A stretch of 64,000 nt of DNA from Clavibacter zhangzhiyongii (GTDB lineage: Bacteria; Actinomycetota; Actinomycetes; Actinomycetales; Microbacteriaceae): positions 930,001 through 994,000 of the forward strand of contig NZ_CP061274.1 in NCBI RefSeq assembly GCF_014775655.1, given 5' to 3'. Position 1 is the first letter of the stretch; each line of letters begins with the position of its first letter. The position numbers and the translations under genes are program-made. The notes beneath the pieces were generated by a model that was not told the origin of the DNA, made no database searches, and worked only from the letters and a program-made list of their open reading frames with translations. Shown here piece after piece: positions 8,476-17,060 of the stretch.

Positions 8476-9770
8476 GCGCCGCGTTCGACGTCGTCGACCT
8501 GATCCGCACGAAGCGCGACGGCGGCCGGCTCTCCACGGCGGAGATCGACTGGCTCGTGGCGGCGTACACCGACCGCTACGTGGCCGACGAGCAGATGGCC
8601 GCGCTCGCGATGGCGATCCTGCTGCGCGGCATGGACCGCACGGAGATCCGCGACCTCACCCTCGCGATGATCGCGAGCGGCGAGACGCTCGACTTCTCGG
8701 GGTTGGGCAAGCCCACGGTCGACAAGCACTCCACGGGCGGCGTGGGCGACAAGATCACGCTCCCGCTGATGCCGCTCGTCGCCTCATACGGCGTCGCCGT
8801 GCCGCAGCTCTCGGGCCGCGGCCTCGGCCACACGGGCGGCACGCTCGACAAGCTCGAGTCGATCCCCGGCTGGCGCGCCGACCTCTCCACCGAGGAGATG
8901 GTGCAGCAGATGAAGGACCACGGCGGCGTGGTCTGCGCGGCCGGCAGCGGCCTCGCGCCGGCGGACAAGCGCCTCTACGCGCTGCGCGACACCACGGGCA
9001 CGGTCGAGGCGATCCCGCTCATCGCCTCCAGCATCATGAGCAAGAAGATCGCGGAGGGCACGGGCGCGCTCGTGCTCGACGTGAAGTTCGGCGGCGGCGC
9101 CTTCATGACGGACATCGACCGGTCGCGCGAGCTCGCGCGCACCATGGTCGAGCTCGGCACCGACGCGGGGGTGCGGACGACCGCGCTCCTGACCGACATG
9201 GACGTGCCGCTCGGCCTCGCCATCGGCAACGCCAACGAGGTGCGCGAGTCCGTCGAGGTGCTCGCGGGCGGCGGCCCCGCCGACGTCGTGGAGCTGACCC
9301 TGGCGCTCGCCCGGGAGATGCTCGCCGCGGTCGGGATGCCGGACGCCGACGTCGAGGACGCCCTCCGCGACGGCCGCGCCATGGACTCGTGGCGCGCCAC
9401 CGTGCGCGCGCAGGGCGGGGATCCGGACGCGGCCATGCCCGTGGCCCGCGAGACGCACGTGGTCACCGCCGAGCGCGACGGCGTCCTCGTGCAGCAGGAC
9501 GCGCTCCCGTTCGGCGTCGCCGCCTGGCGCCTCGGCGCCGGTCGCGCGCGCCAGGGCGACGCCGTGCAGCACGCCGCGGGCGTCGACCTGCACGCGAAGC
9601 CGGGGGACCGCGTCCGGCGCGGCGACCCGCTGTTCACGCTGTCCGCCGACGAGCCGGAGCGCTTCGCCCGCGCTCTGGAGTCGCTCGAGGGCGCCTACCG
9701 GGTCGGCGACCCGGAGGAGCTCGTCCCGCGCGGCCCGCTCGTGCGGGAGCGCATCACGGCCGAGGGCTGA
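8472..9770 (+). CDS. deoA: Thymidine phosphorylase
   Basis: Splits thymidine or deoxyuridine with phosphate to the base and deoxyribose 1-phosphate. The 432-residue protein has the phosphate-binding signature KHSTGGVGDK, the sequence LSGRGLGHTGGTLDKLE and a C-terminal alpha/beta domain, the standard layout of pyrimidine nucleoside phosphorylase family 3. It is the last gene of the import-deamination-phosphorolysis operon and is followed by a strong hairpin facing the convergent nucleoside hydrolase. Confidence 0.96.
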   Translation: MSAAFDVVDLIRTKRDGGRLSTAEIDWLVAAYTDRYVADEQMAALAMAILLRGMDRTEIRDLTLAMIASGETLDFSGLGKPTVDKHSTGGVGDKITLPLMPLVASYGVAVPQLSGRGLGHTGGTLDKLESIPGWRADLSTEEMVQQMKDHGGVVCAAGSGLAPADKRLYALRDTTGTVEAIPLIASSIMSKKIAEGTGALVLDVKFGGGAFMTDIDRSRELARTMVELGTDAGVRTTALLTDMDVPLGLAIGNANEVRESVEVLAGGGPADVVELTLALAREMLAAVGMPDADVEDALRDGRAMDSWRATVRAQGGDPDAAMPVARETHVVTAERDGVLVQQDALPFGVAAWRLGAGRARQGDAVQHAAGVDLHAKPGDRVRRGDPLFTLSADEPERFARALESLEGAYRVGDPEELVPRGPLVRERITAEG

Positions 9771-9778
9771 TCCGCGCG

Positions 9779-9810
9779 GCCGGCCGTCGTCCTCCGGGGC
9801 GACGGCCGGC
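9779..9810. terminator. Bidirectional hairpin between deoA and nucleoside hydrolase
   Basis: GCCGGCCGTCG (9779-9789) pairs perfectly with CGACGGCCGGC (9800-9810) around a 10-nt loop, between two convergent stops. There is no U-tract. Confidence 0.75.
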
Positions 9811-9842
9811 GCGCGTGGGCGTGCCGTGCGGTGCCGTGCCGT

Positions 9843-10778
9843 TCAGCCGATGCGCTCGAGCGCGTCGACCACCACGTCCCAGAACCCGGCGTGGTCGAGG
9901 TCGACCGCGACCTGCGTGCTGCAGTCCGCGGGCGCCGGGCGGCGGAGGTCCGCCACCGTCATGCCGGTCGTGTGCGTGCCCGTCAGCTCCACCGAGATCG
10001 GCGCGCGCCGCACCGAGACGAGGCGCGGGTCGATCACGCGGGCGACGGCGCACGGGTCGTGGACGGGCGGGCTCGGGAAGTCCTGGCGGTCGTGGTACGC
10101 CCGGCCGTACGACTCCATCGAGTCGACGACGAAGCGCGCGGCCGGCGTGCCGAGGGCGGCGATGCGCGCGAGGACCTCGGGCGTGGCGGTGGCCTGGTAG
10201 GTGAGGTCGAGGCCGACCATGGTCACGGGCCAGGCCTCGCCGAACACGATGTGGGCGGCCTCGGGATCCACCGCCACGTTGAACTCGGCCACGGCCGTGC
10301 TGTTGCCGGCGTGGTACCCGCCGCCCATGAGCACGACCTCCTTCACGCGCTCGACGATGCGCGGCTCGCGGCGCACGGCCAGCGCGATGTTGGTGAGGGC
10401 GCCGAGCGGCACCAGCGTGATCTCGCCGGGCGCGTGCGCCATGACGGTCTCGATGATGAGGTCCACGGCGTGCCGCGGGTCGAGCTGCACCGTGGGCTCC
10501 GGCAGCTCGGGCCCGTCGAGGCCCGTCTCGCCGTGGATCTCCGGCGCCGTCATCACGGGCCGGACGAGCGGACGGGCGCAGCCGGCGGCGACGGGCACGC
10601 CGTGGATCCCCGCGACGGTCGCGACCGCGAGCGCGTTCCGCGTGACCTTGTCGAGCGTCTGGTTGCCGGCGACCGTCGTGATGCCGACGAGCTCCACCTC
10701 GGGGCTGCCGTGCGCCAGCATCAGCGCGAGGGCGTCGTCGTGCCCGGGGTCGCAGTCGATCAGGATCTTGACGGGCAC
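9843..10778 (-). CDS. Inosine-uridine preferring nucleoside hydrolase
   Basis: Hydrolyses ribonucleosides to base and ribose. The 311-residue protein has the calcium-binding signature DCDPGHDDA at residues 8-16 and later VPLGALTNIA, MGGGYHAGNS and EFNVAVDPEA. The last motif carries the Asn and Asp that bind ribose in the IunH family. GTG is chosen because GGAGG lies 6 nt upstream. It is convergent with deoA and divergent from add, within the salvage cluster. Substrate preference (purine or pyrimidine) cannot be read from the sequence. Confidence 0.92.
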   Translation of the reverse strand: MPVKILIDCDPGHDDALALMLAHGSPEVELVGITTVAGNQTLDKVTRNALAVATVAGIHGVPVAAGCARPLVRPVMTAPEIHGETGLDGPELPEPTVQLDPRHAVDLIIETVMAHAPGEITLVPLGALTNIALAVRREPRIVERVKEVVLMGGGYHAGNSTAVAEFNVAVDPEAAHIVFGEAWPVTMVGLDLTYQATATPEVLARIAALGTPAARFVVDSMESYGRAYHDRQDFPSPPVHDPCAVARVIDPRLVSVRRAPISVELTGTHTTGMTVADLRRPAPADCSTQVAVDLDHAGFWDVVVDALERIG

Positions 10779-10869
10779 GTGGGACCTCCGGGGGCTCAGG
10801 GCCGCGCGACGCGTCGCCCACCGATGATGAGTGCGCTCACGACCTCGTCGCGGGCCTCGTCGAGGCTAG

Positions 10870-10875
10870 TAGATT
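10870..10875 (+). promoter_or_regulatory. -10 hexamer of add, leaderless
   Basis: TAGATT ends 7 nt before the ATG at 10882, matching the arrangement before the first BMP gene. Confidence 0.55.
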
Positions 10876-10881
10876 CGTCCC

Positions 10882-12000
10882 ATGACACTCGCTCCCGAGG
10901 ACTCCACGCTGCCCGGCGGGGGGTCGTTCCGCGACCTGCCCAAGGTCTCCCTCCACGACCACCTCGACGGCGGCCTCCGCCCCTCGACCATCGTCGAGAT
11001 CGCCGACGAGATCGGCCTCGACCTGCCCGCGCGGGACGCCGACGCCCTCGGCGCCTGGTTCCGCGACAGCGCCGACTCCGGCTCGCTCGTCGACTACCTC
11101 AAGACCTTCGACGTCACCATCGCCGTCATGCAGACCGAGGAGCACCTCGCGCGCGTCGCCCGGGAGTTCGTCGAGGACCTCGCGGAGGACGGCGTCGTCT
11201 ACGGCGAGATCCGCTGGGCGCCCGAGCAGCACCTCACGACGGGCCTGTCGCTCGACCAGGTCGTCGAGGCCGTGCAGGCCGGCGTCGAGGAGGGCGTGCG
11301 CGGCGTCGAGGAGGCGGGCGGATCCATCCGCGTCGGCCAGCTCGTCAGCGCCATGCGCCACCTCGACCGCGGCACGGAGATCGCCGAGCTCGCTGTCCGC
11401 CACCGCGACCGCGGCGTCGTCGGCTTCGACATCGCCGGCCCCGAGGCCGGCTTCCCGCCCTCCCGCATGCAGGGCGCGTTCGACCTGCTCGCGCGCGAGT
11501 GGATGCCGCGCACCGTGCACGCGGGCGAGGCCGACGGCCTCGAGTCCATCCGCGGCGCGCTGCTCGACGGCCGGGCGCTCCGCCTCGGCCACGGCGTCCG
11601 CATCGCCGAGGACATCGAGATCGACAGCGAGGAGGGCGAGGACGTCTTCGTCACGCTCGGCACGCTCGCCCAGTGGATCAAGGACCGCGGCGTGCCGCTG
11701 GAGCTCAGCCCCTCGTCGAACCTGCAGACCGGCGCCATCGAGGCATGGGGCGACACCCTGCGCGACCACCCCTTCGACCTGCTCTACCAGCTCGGCTTCA
11801 CCGTGACGGTGAACACCGACAACCGCCTCATGAGCGGCACCAGCATCAGCCGGGAGCTCGCGCTCCTCACGGACGCGTTCGCCTACGACCTCGACGACCA
11901 CGAGGCCTTCCAGCTCAACGCGGCCGCGGCGGCCTTCCTCCCGTTGGAGGAGCGCGAGGCGCTCGCCGACATCATCTCCGACGGGTTCGCCCGCCTCTAG
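10882..12000 (+). CDS. add: Adenosine deaminase
   Basis: Converts adenosine and deoxyadenosine to inosine and deoxyinosine. The 372-residue protein has the metal site HDHLDGG (His 25, His 27), the catalytic HAGEAD near residue 213 and NTDNRLMSGT near 312. The last carries the metal-binding Asp in the form common to actinobacterial enzymes. Its product can be used by the purine nucleoside phosphorylase at 16142 or the nucleoside hydrolase next door. Expression is probably from a leaderless promoter. Confidence 0.95.
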   Translation: MTLAPEDSTLPGGGSFRDLPKVSLHDHLDGGLRPSTIVEIADEIGLDLPARDADALGAWFRDSADSGSLVDYLKTFDVTIAVMQTEEHLARVAREFVEDLAEDGVVYGEIRWAPEQHLTTGLSLDQVVEAVQAGVEEGVRGVEEAGGSIRVGQLVSAMRHLDRGTEIAELAVRHRDRGVVGFDIAGPEAGFPPSRMQGAFDLLAREWMPRTVHAGEADGLESIRGALLDGRALRLGHGVRIAEDIEIDSEEGEDVFVTLGTLAQWIKDRGVPLELSPSSNLQTGAIEAWGDTLRDHPFDLLYQLGFTVTVNTDNRLMSGTSISRELALLTDAFAYDLDDHEAFQLNAAAAAFLPLEEREALADIISDGFARL

Positions 12001-12054
12001 CGGGATCCGCCCCCGTCCGTCCGTCCGCCCGCATCGACTGAGAGGTCGCGCCCC

Positions 12055-12504
12055 GTGCTCCCACCGCTCCCGGACGACGCCGTCACGCTCGGCGCCGAGG
12101 CCGCCGACTGGCGCGCGGCGGTGCGCCTCGCGGGCGACGCCCTGGTCCGCACGGGAGCGGCCACGGCCGACTACGCGGAGGCGATGATCCGGGTGGTCGA
12201 GGAGTTCGGCGCCTACGTCGTCATCGCGCCGGGCCTCGCGCTCGCGCACGCGCGGCCGGGGCCCGAGACGCTCGCGGACGGTCTCGCTGTCGTCACGCTG
12301 CGGGAGCCCGTCGCCTTCGGGCACGCCCACAACGACCCGGTCGACGTCATCGTCGGCCTCGCGGTCACCACGGTCGACCGGCACGTCTCGTCGGTCGCCG
12401 ACCTGGCGAACGCCTTCAACGACGCCACCGCCATCCCGCGGCTGCGCGCCGCCACCACCGTCGACGAGGTCCGGCGCATCATGGCCGGCGAGGAGAGCGC
12501 ATGA
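12055..12504 (+). CDS. PTS EIIA component (mannitol/fructose/ascorbate type)
   Basis: Phosphocarrier of 149 residues with a PTS_EIIA_2 fold. The phosphorylated His lies in GLALAHARP (His 65). The start is GTG with GAGAGG upstream. It overlaps a IIB gene by ATGA. No membrane IIC gene follows: the next gene is a convergent, unrelated membrane protein. The pair must either work with a permease encoded elsewhere or act in regulation. Location beside nucleoside genes does not by itself identify the sugar. Confidence 0.88.
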   Translation: MLPPLPDDAVTLGAEAADWRAAVRLAGDALVRTGAATADYAEAMIRVVEEFGAYVVIAPGLALAHARPGPETLADGLAVVTLREPVAFGHAHNDPVDVIVGLAVTTVDRHVSSVADLANAFNDATAIPRLRAATTVDEVRRIMAGEESA

Positions 12505-12773
12505 AGGTCGTCGCGATCTGCGGTGTCGGCATCGGCACGTCCGGCATCCTGAAGGTCAACGCCGAGCGGGCGCTCGCGCGCCTCGGCATCGACGCGGACG
12601 TCACGGCGGCCGACCTCGCGAGCGTCGCGTCGCTCGGCGAGGACGCGCAGGTCATCCTCACGTCGCCCGAGCTGGTCGACCGCATCGGCGCGACCTACGC
12701 CGACGTCGTCGTGATCGAGAACTACTTCGACCTCGAGGAGATCTCGGCCAAGCTCGACGCCGCGCTGGGCTGA
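12501..12773 (+). CDS. PTS EIIB component (lactate/ascorbate-galactitol type)
   Basis: Small 90-residue phosphocarrier with the Cys-loop CGVGIGTS; Cys 7 is the expected phosphorylation site. The short size and N-terminal Cys match the stand-alone UlaB/SgcB/GatB class of IIB proteins. It follows the IIA gene with an ATGA overlap. Its last 52 bp overlap the end of the convergent membrane gene on the other strand. Confidence 0.87.
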   Translation: MKVVAICGVGIGTSGILKVNAERALARLGIDADVTAADLASVASLGEDAQVILTSPELVDRIGATYADVVVIENYFDLEEISAKLDAALG

Positions 12774-13723
12774 GTCGGCGGATCCTCAGGCCGCGCACGC
12801 AGATCCGCCCGGGCGCCGCCGCGCAGCACGATCGCCGCCGCCGCGACGACGACGGCCGCGGCGAGCAGCGCGCCCGCCGTCGCGATCGTCGAGGACGGCG
12901 CCGTCACCGGCTCGCCGCGGAGCGCCTGCGCGGTCACGAGCGCGACGACGCCGGCGTATCCGACCGCGGCGACCGCCGTGAGCCGCACGCGCACCCGGTC
13001 GGGCGCGAACGCGGGGACCCGCCGCCCGGCCCACGCGATGAGGAGCGCCGCGACCGGCAGCAGCTGCAGCGCGTGCATGCCGACGAAGTGCGGGATCCGC
13101 AGGTCGCCCGCCGTCGTGCTCCAGCCGAGCACCGGCAGCCCGGGCCCGCCGTCGGCCGCGCCCACGGCGTGCGCACCCGCGACGCCGTGGAAGTCCGCGA
13201 GCTGGGCGGCGGTCGGCGAGGTCATGAGGTACGCGAGGCCCATGCCGACGAGGGCGATGACGGCGCCCGCGCGGATCCCGAGGGTCAGCGCCGGATCGGG
13301 CAGCCGCAGCCGGAGCACCGCGAGGCTCGTGACGAAGGCGCAGACGTACAGCACGGTGATGGAGACGGCCATCACGCCCCAGAGCGCCGTGGCGAGCGGC
13401 GTCGCGACCTGGAAGTGGCTCGCGGTGCCGGCGGCCGCGGCGCCGACGATCACGCCCTGCTCGACGAGGAGCGCGACGGCCACGACCGTCCCGAGCCGGT
13501 GCGCGGTGCGCCGGAAGCGGGGGAGGCGCGCGATGAGCCAGGCCCAGGAGACGGCGTAGACGAGGATCGACACGGAGAACTTGGCGGGCTTGTCCCACAC
13601 GGGCGCGCCCGTCACGATGCGGTCGTCGACGAGGCGGCCGACGAGGCAGACCGCCGCCACGACGACCATGAGCGCGGCCACGGTCATGAGCGGCCGGTGC
13701 CAGGCGAACGCGCGGCGGATCAC
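12722..13723 (-). CDS. Polytopic membrane protein of unknown function
   Basis: 333 residues with about nine hydrophobic segments, few charges in the core and a polar C-terminus. A recognisable patch is GAPVWDKPAKFSVSI after the first helix, and histidines occur in segments such as AAGTASHFQV and IPHFVGMHALQL. I do not recognise a named family. It starts at a GTG overlapping the stop of the upstream MerR gene (GTGA), so the regulator and membrane protein form one operon and the protein is probably what the regulator controls. Its 3' end overlaps the IIB gene by 52 bp. Confidence 0.75.
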   Translation of the reverse strand: MIRRAFAWHRPLMTVAALMVVVAAVCLVGRLVDDRIVTGAPVWDKPAKFSVSILVYAVSWAWLIARLPRFRRTAHRLGTVVAVALLVEQGVIVGAAAAGTASHFQVATPLATALWGVMAVSITVLYVCAFVTSLAVLRLRLPDPALTLGIRAGAVIALVGMGLAYLMTSPTAAQLADFHGVAGAHAVGAADGGPGLPVLGWSTTAGDLRIPHFVGMHALQLLPVAALLIAWAGRRVPAFAPDRVRVRLTAVAAVGYAGVVALVTAQALRGEPVTAPSSTIATAGALLAAAVVVAAAAIVLRGGARADLRARPEDPPTQPSAASSLAEISSRSK

Positions 13724-14358
13724 GACGCGCCGCCCGTCGGGCCGGCGACCGGCATCGAGACGGTCGCCTGCGCGATGCGCCGGAACCCCGCGGCCAGGTG
13801 GTCGCCGAGCACCGTGCCCACGACCATCAGCTCGGCCATCGCGGTGCGGTCGTGCCGGCCGCGCACCGCCCCGAGGTCGGCGTCCGCCTGGATCCCCGCC
13901 GCCTCCGCGTAGCGCGCGAGGTAGGCGTCCTCCATGCGGTGGCCGGACCGCTCGAACGCGTCCACGGCCCGCGCGGCCTGGGCGCGTCCCGCGTGGCCCT
14001 CGAGGACGCACCAGCCGGCGTCCCGGGTGACGGCGTCGACGCGGGCGAGCGCGTCGGCGGGCGGCGGATCCGTCGGCGGCGGCCCCGGCGTGAGCGCGTC
14101 CTGCGCCACCGCGAACACGTCCTGCACCTGCCGCTCGTCGTCGTCGAGCACGCCCAGCACCTCGCGCGCCCGGGCGACCGGCAGCCGCCCGACGTCGATG
14201 AGCGCGCGGACCAGGCGGACCCGGCGCACGTGCTCGTCGTCGTACTCGGTGCGGTTGTCGCTCACGCGCGCGCCGGCGGGGACGAGGCCCTCGCGCACGT
14301 AGTACTTGACGGTGGCGGGTGCGACGCCGGTGGCGTCGGCGAGCTCGGTGATGCGCAT
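13720..14358 (-). CDS. MerR-family transcriptional regulator
   Basis: 212-residue regulator. Residues 1-70 are the winged helix (ITELADATGVAPATVKYYVREGLVPAG, then DDEHVRRVRLVRALIDVGRLPVA). The rest is a long helical C-terminal domain without the conserved Cys cluster of metal sensors. It is first in a two-gene operon with a membrane protein. An imperfect dyad lies upstream in the promoter, the usual MerR arrangement for autoregulation. The inducer is unknown. Confidence 0.88.
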   Translation of the reverse strand: MRITELADATGVAPATVKYYVREGLVPAGARVSDNRTEYDDEHVRRVRLVRALIDVGRLPVARAREVLGVLDDDERQVQDVFAVAQDALTPGPPPTDPPPADALARVDAVTRDAGWCVLEGHAGRAQAARAVDAFERSGHRMEDAYLARYAEAAGIQADADLGAVRGRHDRTAMAELMVVGTVLGDHLAAGFRRIAQATVSMPVAGPTGGAS

Positions 14359-14364
14359 GCCGCG

Positions 14365-14394
14365 AGGCTAGCGCACTGATAGCGTCACTACCAG
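14365..14394 (-). promoter_or_regulatory. Promoter and candidate MerR operator
   Basis: On the minus strand, TAGCCT (14370-14365) ends 7 nt before the ATG of the MerR gene, predicting a leaderless transcript. Just upstream, on the plus strand, CTGATAG (14376-14382) and CTACCAG (14388-14394) form an imperfect 7-bp inverted repeat with a 5-nt gap. This is where the -35/-10 spacer would lie, as at MerR-controlled promoters. Confidence 0.5.
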
Positions 14395-14405
14395 TAGGGG
14401 AGCGG

Positions 14406-14436
14406 CGGATCCGCGGGGCGGCGCCCCGCGGATCCG
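14406..14436 (-). terminator. Hairpin after the phosphohexomutase gene
   Basis: A 14-bp perfect stem (14406-14419 with 14423-14436, 3-nt loop) lies 5 nt beyond the stop of the phosphohexomutase gene. It would terminate that leftward operon. Confidence 0.75.
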
Positions 14437-14441
14437 GCCGG

Positions 14442-16145
14442 TCAGACCTCGAGCAGCTGCGGGACGGCCTGCGCGAGGTCGGCGATGATCGCCCGCGCCG
14501 CCTCCCGCCGCTCGGCGACGGTCCCCTCGGTGCTCTGCGCGTCGAGGTAGACCTTGACCTTCGGCTCGGTGCCGCTCGGTCGCACGATGAGCCGCGCGCC
14601 GTCGCCCAGGTGGAAGCGGAGCACGTCGCTCGGCGGCAGGTCGCCGAAGCCGTCGGCGAGGTCGTCCATCCGCTCGACCCGGCGCGAGCCGATCGTCGCG
14701 GGCGGCGACTGGCGGAGCTTCGCCATGATGCGCGGGATGACGGCGAGGTCGGTGACGCGCACCGAGATCTGGTCGCTCGCGAAGGAGCCGAACCGCTCGG
14801 CGAACTCGCGGTCGTAGTCGTCGATGGTCTGACCGCGCGACTTCAGCAGCATCACGCCGTGCAGCACCGCGACGGCGGCCGAGATGCCGTCCTTGTCGCT
14901 CGTGATCCACGGCGCCACGAGGTAGCCGAGCGCCTCCTCGTAGCCGTAGATGAGGTCGGGCGCCCGCGAGATCCACTTGAAGCCCGTGAGCGTCTCGCGG
15001 TAGCCGAAGCCGAGCTCGCGCGCGACGACCTCGAGCGCGGGCGAGGAGACCAGGCTCGACGCGAAGGTGCCCGTGTTGCCGTCCGCCGCGTAGCGCTCGG
15101 CGATGCCGAGCCCGAGGAGCATGCCGACCTCGTTGCCCGACAGGCGGCGCCAGGCGCCGTGCTCGTCGGCGATGGCGACCGCGAGGCGGTCGGCGTCGGG
15201 GTCGTTGGCGATGATCAGCTCCGCGTCGGCCCGCACGGCCGCCTGGAACGCGAGGTCGAGGGCGCCGGGCTCCTCCGGGTTGGGGAACGCCACCGTCGGG
15301 AAGTCGGGGTCGGGATGCGCCTGCGCCTCCACGAGCACCGGCGCGTCCACGCCGACGGCCGCGAAGACACGCGCCGCGGTCTCCCACCCGACGCCGTGCA
15401 GCGGCGTGTACACCCAGGTGAGCGGCGCGAGCGGGGCCGCGAAGAGGTCCGCGGTCTCCCGCACGTAGGAGTCGATGACGGACTCGGGCGCGGTCTCGTA
15501 GTCGTCGGCGACGGGCAGCTGCTGCACCGTCCGCTCGCCCGCCGCCTTGTGGATGAAGGCGGCGATGTCGCGGTCGGCGGGGCTGACGATCTGCGACCCG
15601 TGGTCCTCGTCGCCGAGGTAGACCTTGTAGCCGTTGTCGCGGGCGGGGTTGTGCGAGGCCGTGACCATGACGCCGGCGCTCACGGAGAGGTGCTTCACGG
15701 CGTACGCGAGCACGGGCGTGGGCAGCGCGCGGGGGAGGAGCACGGTGCGGACGCCGGCGCCCGCCATGATCCGCGCGGTGTCCTCCGCGAAGACGCGCGA
15801 GTTGTGCCGCCCGTCGTAGCCGATGACGATGCTCGGCCGCGGGCTGCGGCTGCGCAGGTAGTCGGCGAACCCGGCGGCGGCCTGCGCGACGAGCACGCGG
15901 TTCATGCGGTTGGGTCCCGCGCCCAGCTCGCCGCGGAGCCCGGCCGTGCCGAACTGGAGGCGGGTCTGGAACCGGTCGCGGAGGTCGGCGGACGCCTGCT
16001 CGCGCTCGGCCGCGGAGGCGTCGGGCGCGGATCCGTCGACGCGCGCGAGCAGCGCGTCCACCTCGGCGCGCGTGACGGGATCCGGGTCCTGGGCCTGCCA
16101 GGCGCGCGCGGCGGCGACGAGGGCCGCGGTCTCCTCGCGGCTCAC
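14442..16145 (-). CDS. Phosphohexomutase (phosphoglucomutase/phosphomannomutase/phosphopentomutase type)
   Basis: 567-residue alpha-D-phosphohexomutase. It has the phosphoserine loop TASHNPARDNGYKVY near residue 162, the metal-binding DPDADR near 314-319, YGYEEALGY in the sugar-binding region and a C-terminal phosphate-binding loop RPSGTEPK. It starts at a GTG overlapping the stop of the purine nucleoside phosphorylase gene. That context suits interconversion of ribose 1- and 5-phosphate, as for PmmB/Pgm2-like proteins, but mannose or glucose phosphates are equally possible and would feed manC. A strong hairpin follows. Confidence 0.88.
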   Translation of the reverse strand: MSREETAALVAAARAWQAQDPDPVTRAEVDALLARVDGSAPDASAAEREQASADLRDRFQTRLQFGTAGLRGELGAGPNRMNRVLVAQAAAGFADYLRSRSPRPSIVIGYDGRHNSRVFAEDTARIMAGAGVRTVLLPRALPTPVLAYAVKHLSVSAGVMVTASHNPARDNGYKVYLGDEDHGSQIVSPADRDIAAFIHKAAGERTVQQLPVADDYETAPESVIDSYVRETADLFAAPLAPLTWVYTPLHGVGWETAARVFAAVGVDAPVLVEAQAHPDPDFPTVAFPNPEEPGALDLAFQAAVRADAELIIANDPDADRLAVAIADEHGAWRRLSGNEVGMLLGLGIAERYAADGNTGTFASSLVSSPALEVVARELGFGYRETLTGFKWISRAPDLIYGYEEALGYLVAPWITSDKDGISAAVAVLHGVMLLKSRGQTIDDYDREFAERFGSFASDQISVRVTDLAVIPRIMAKLRQSPPATIGSRRVERMDDLADGFGDLPPSDVLRFHLGDGARLIVRPSGTEPKVKVYLDAQSTEGTVAERREAARAIIADLAQAVPQLLEV

Positions 16146-16969
16146 AGGGCGCCCACGATGCGCGCGAGCATCCCGCCGATGCGGCCCTCGGCGGCGCGGC
16201 CGGCCTCGATGACCTCCTCGTGGCTGAGCGGCGTCTCCTGGATCCCCGCGGCGAGGTTCGTGATGAGCGACATGCCGAGCACCTCCATGCCCGCCTCGCG
16301 CGCCGCGATGGCCTCGAGCGCGGTGGACATGCCGACGATGTGGCCGCCGATGGCCTCCGCCATGCGCACCTCGGCCGGCGTCTCGTAGTGCGGCCCGCGG
16401 AACTGGCAGTAGACGCCCTCGTCGAGGTCGGGCTCGACCTCGTGCGCGATCGCGCGGAGGCGCGCGGAGTACAGGTCGGTGAGGTCGACGAACGTCGCGC
16501 CCTCCAGCGGCGAGTCGGCGGTGAGGTTGATGTGGTCGCTGATGAGCACGGGCGTGCCGGGCGTCCAGTGGCGCTTGATGCCGCCCGCGCCGTTGGTGAG
16601 GATCATCGTGGTGGCGCCGGTCGCGGCCGCGGTGCGCACGCTGTGCACGACGCGGCGGACCCCGTGGCCCTCGTAGTAGTGGGTGCGCGCGCCGATGACG
16701 AGGGCGCGGCGGCCGGACGGCAGCAGCACGCTGCGCAGCGAGCCGACGTGGCCCTCCAGCGCGGGCTTCGAGAAGCCGACGACCTCGGTGGCCGGGATGG
16801 TCGCGGTGGTCTCGCCGATGAGGTCCGCCGCGCGGCCCCATCCGCTGCCGAGGGTGAGGGCGACGTCGTGGCGCTCGACGCCCGTGAGCTCGGCGATCTG
16901 CCGGGCCGCCTGCCGCGCGATCTCCTGGGGGTCCGCGTCGGGCGACTCGAGGGGGTTGCTGTAGGTCAT
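16142..16969 (-). CDS. punA: Purine nucleoside phosphorylase, class I trimeric type
   Basis: Phosphorolysis of inosine and guanosine to base plus ribose 1-phosphate. The 275-residue protein has TLGSGWGRAAD near the N-terminus, the phosphate-binding ARTHYYEGH, TNGAGGI and GPHYETPAE near residues 192-200. These mark the trimeric PNP/MTAP family rather than hexameric DeoD. It is first in a two-gene operon with the phosphohexomutase, which can convert the ribose 1-phosphate formed. A leaderless -10 precedes it. Confidence 0.93.
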   Translation of the reverse strand: MTYSNPLESPDADPQEIARQAARQIAELTGVERHDVALTLGSGWGRAADLIGETTATIPATEVVGFSKPALEGHVGSLRSVLLPSGRRALVIGARTHYYEGHGVRRVVHSVRTAAATGATTMILTNGAGGIKRHWTPGTPVLISDHINLTADSPLEGATFVDLTDLYSARLRAIAHEVEPDLDEGVYCQFRGPHYETPAEVRMAEAIGGHIVGMSTALEAIAAREAGMEVLGMSLITNLAAGIQETPLSHEEVIEAGRAAEGRIGGMLARIVGAL

Positions 16970-16975
16970 GCCCCG

Positions 16976-16981
16976 ATCCTA
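16976..16981 (-). promoter_or_regulatory. -10 hexamer of the PNP operon, leaderless
   Basis: On the minus strand TAGGAT ends 7 nt before the ATG at 16969. Confidence 0.55.
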
Positions 16982-17060
16982 AATGCGCGCACGGCCGGGG
17001 CCCGGGCGCCCACGGCGGCCGGGTTCGCGCGAGGGCCCGGGCCTGCGGGATGATGTCCGC

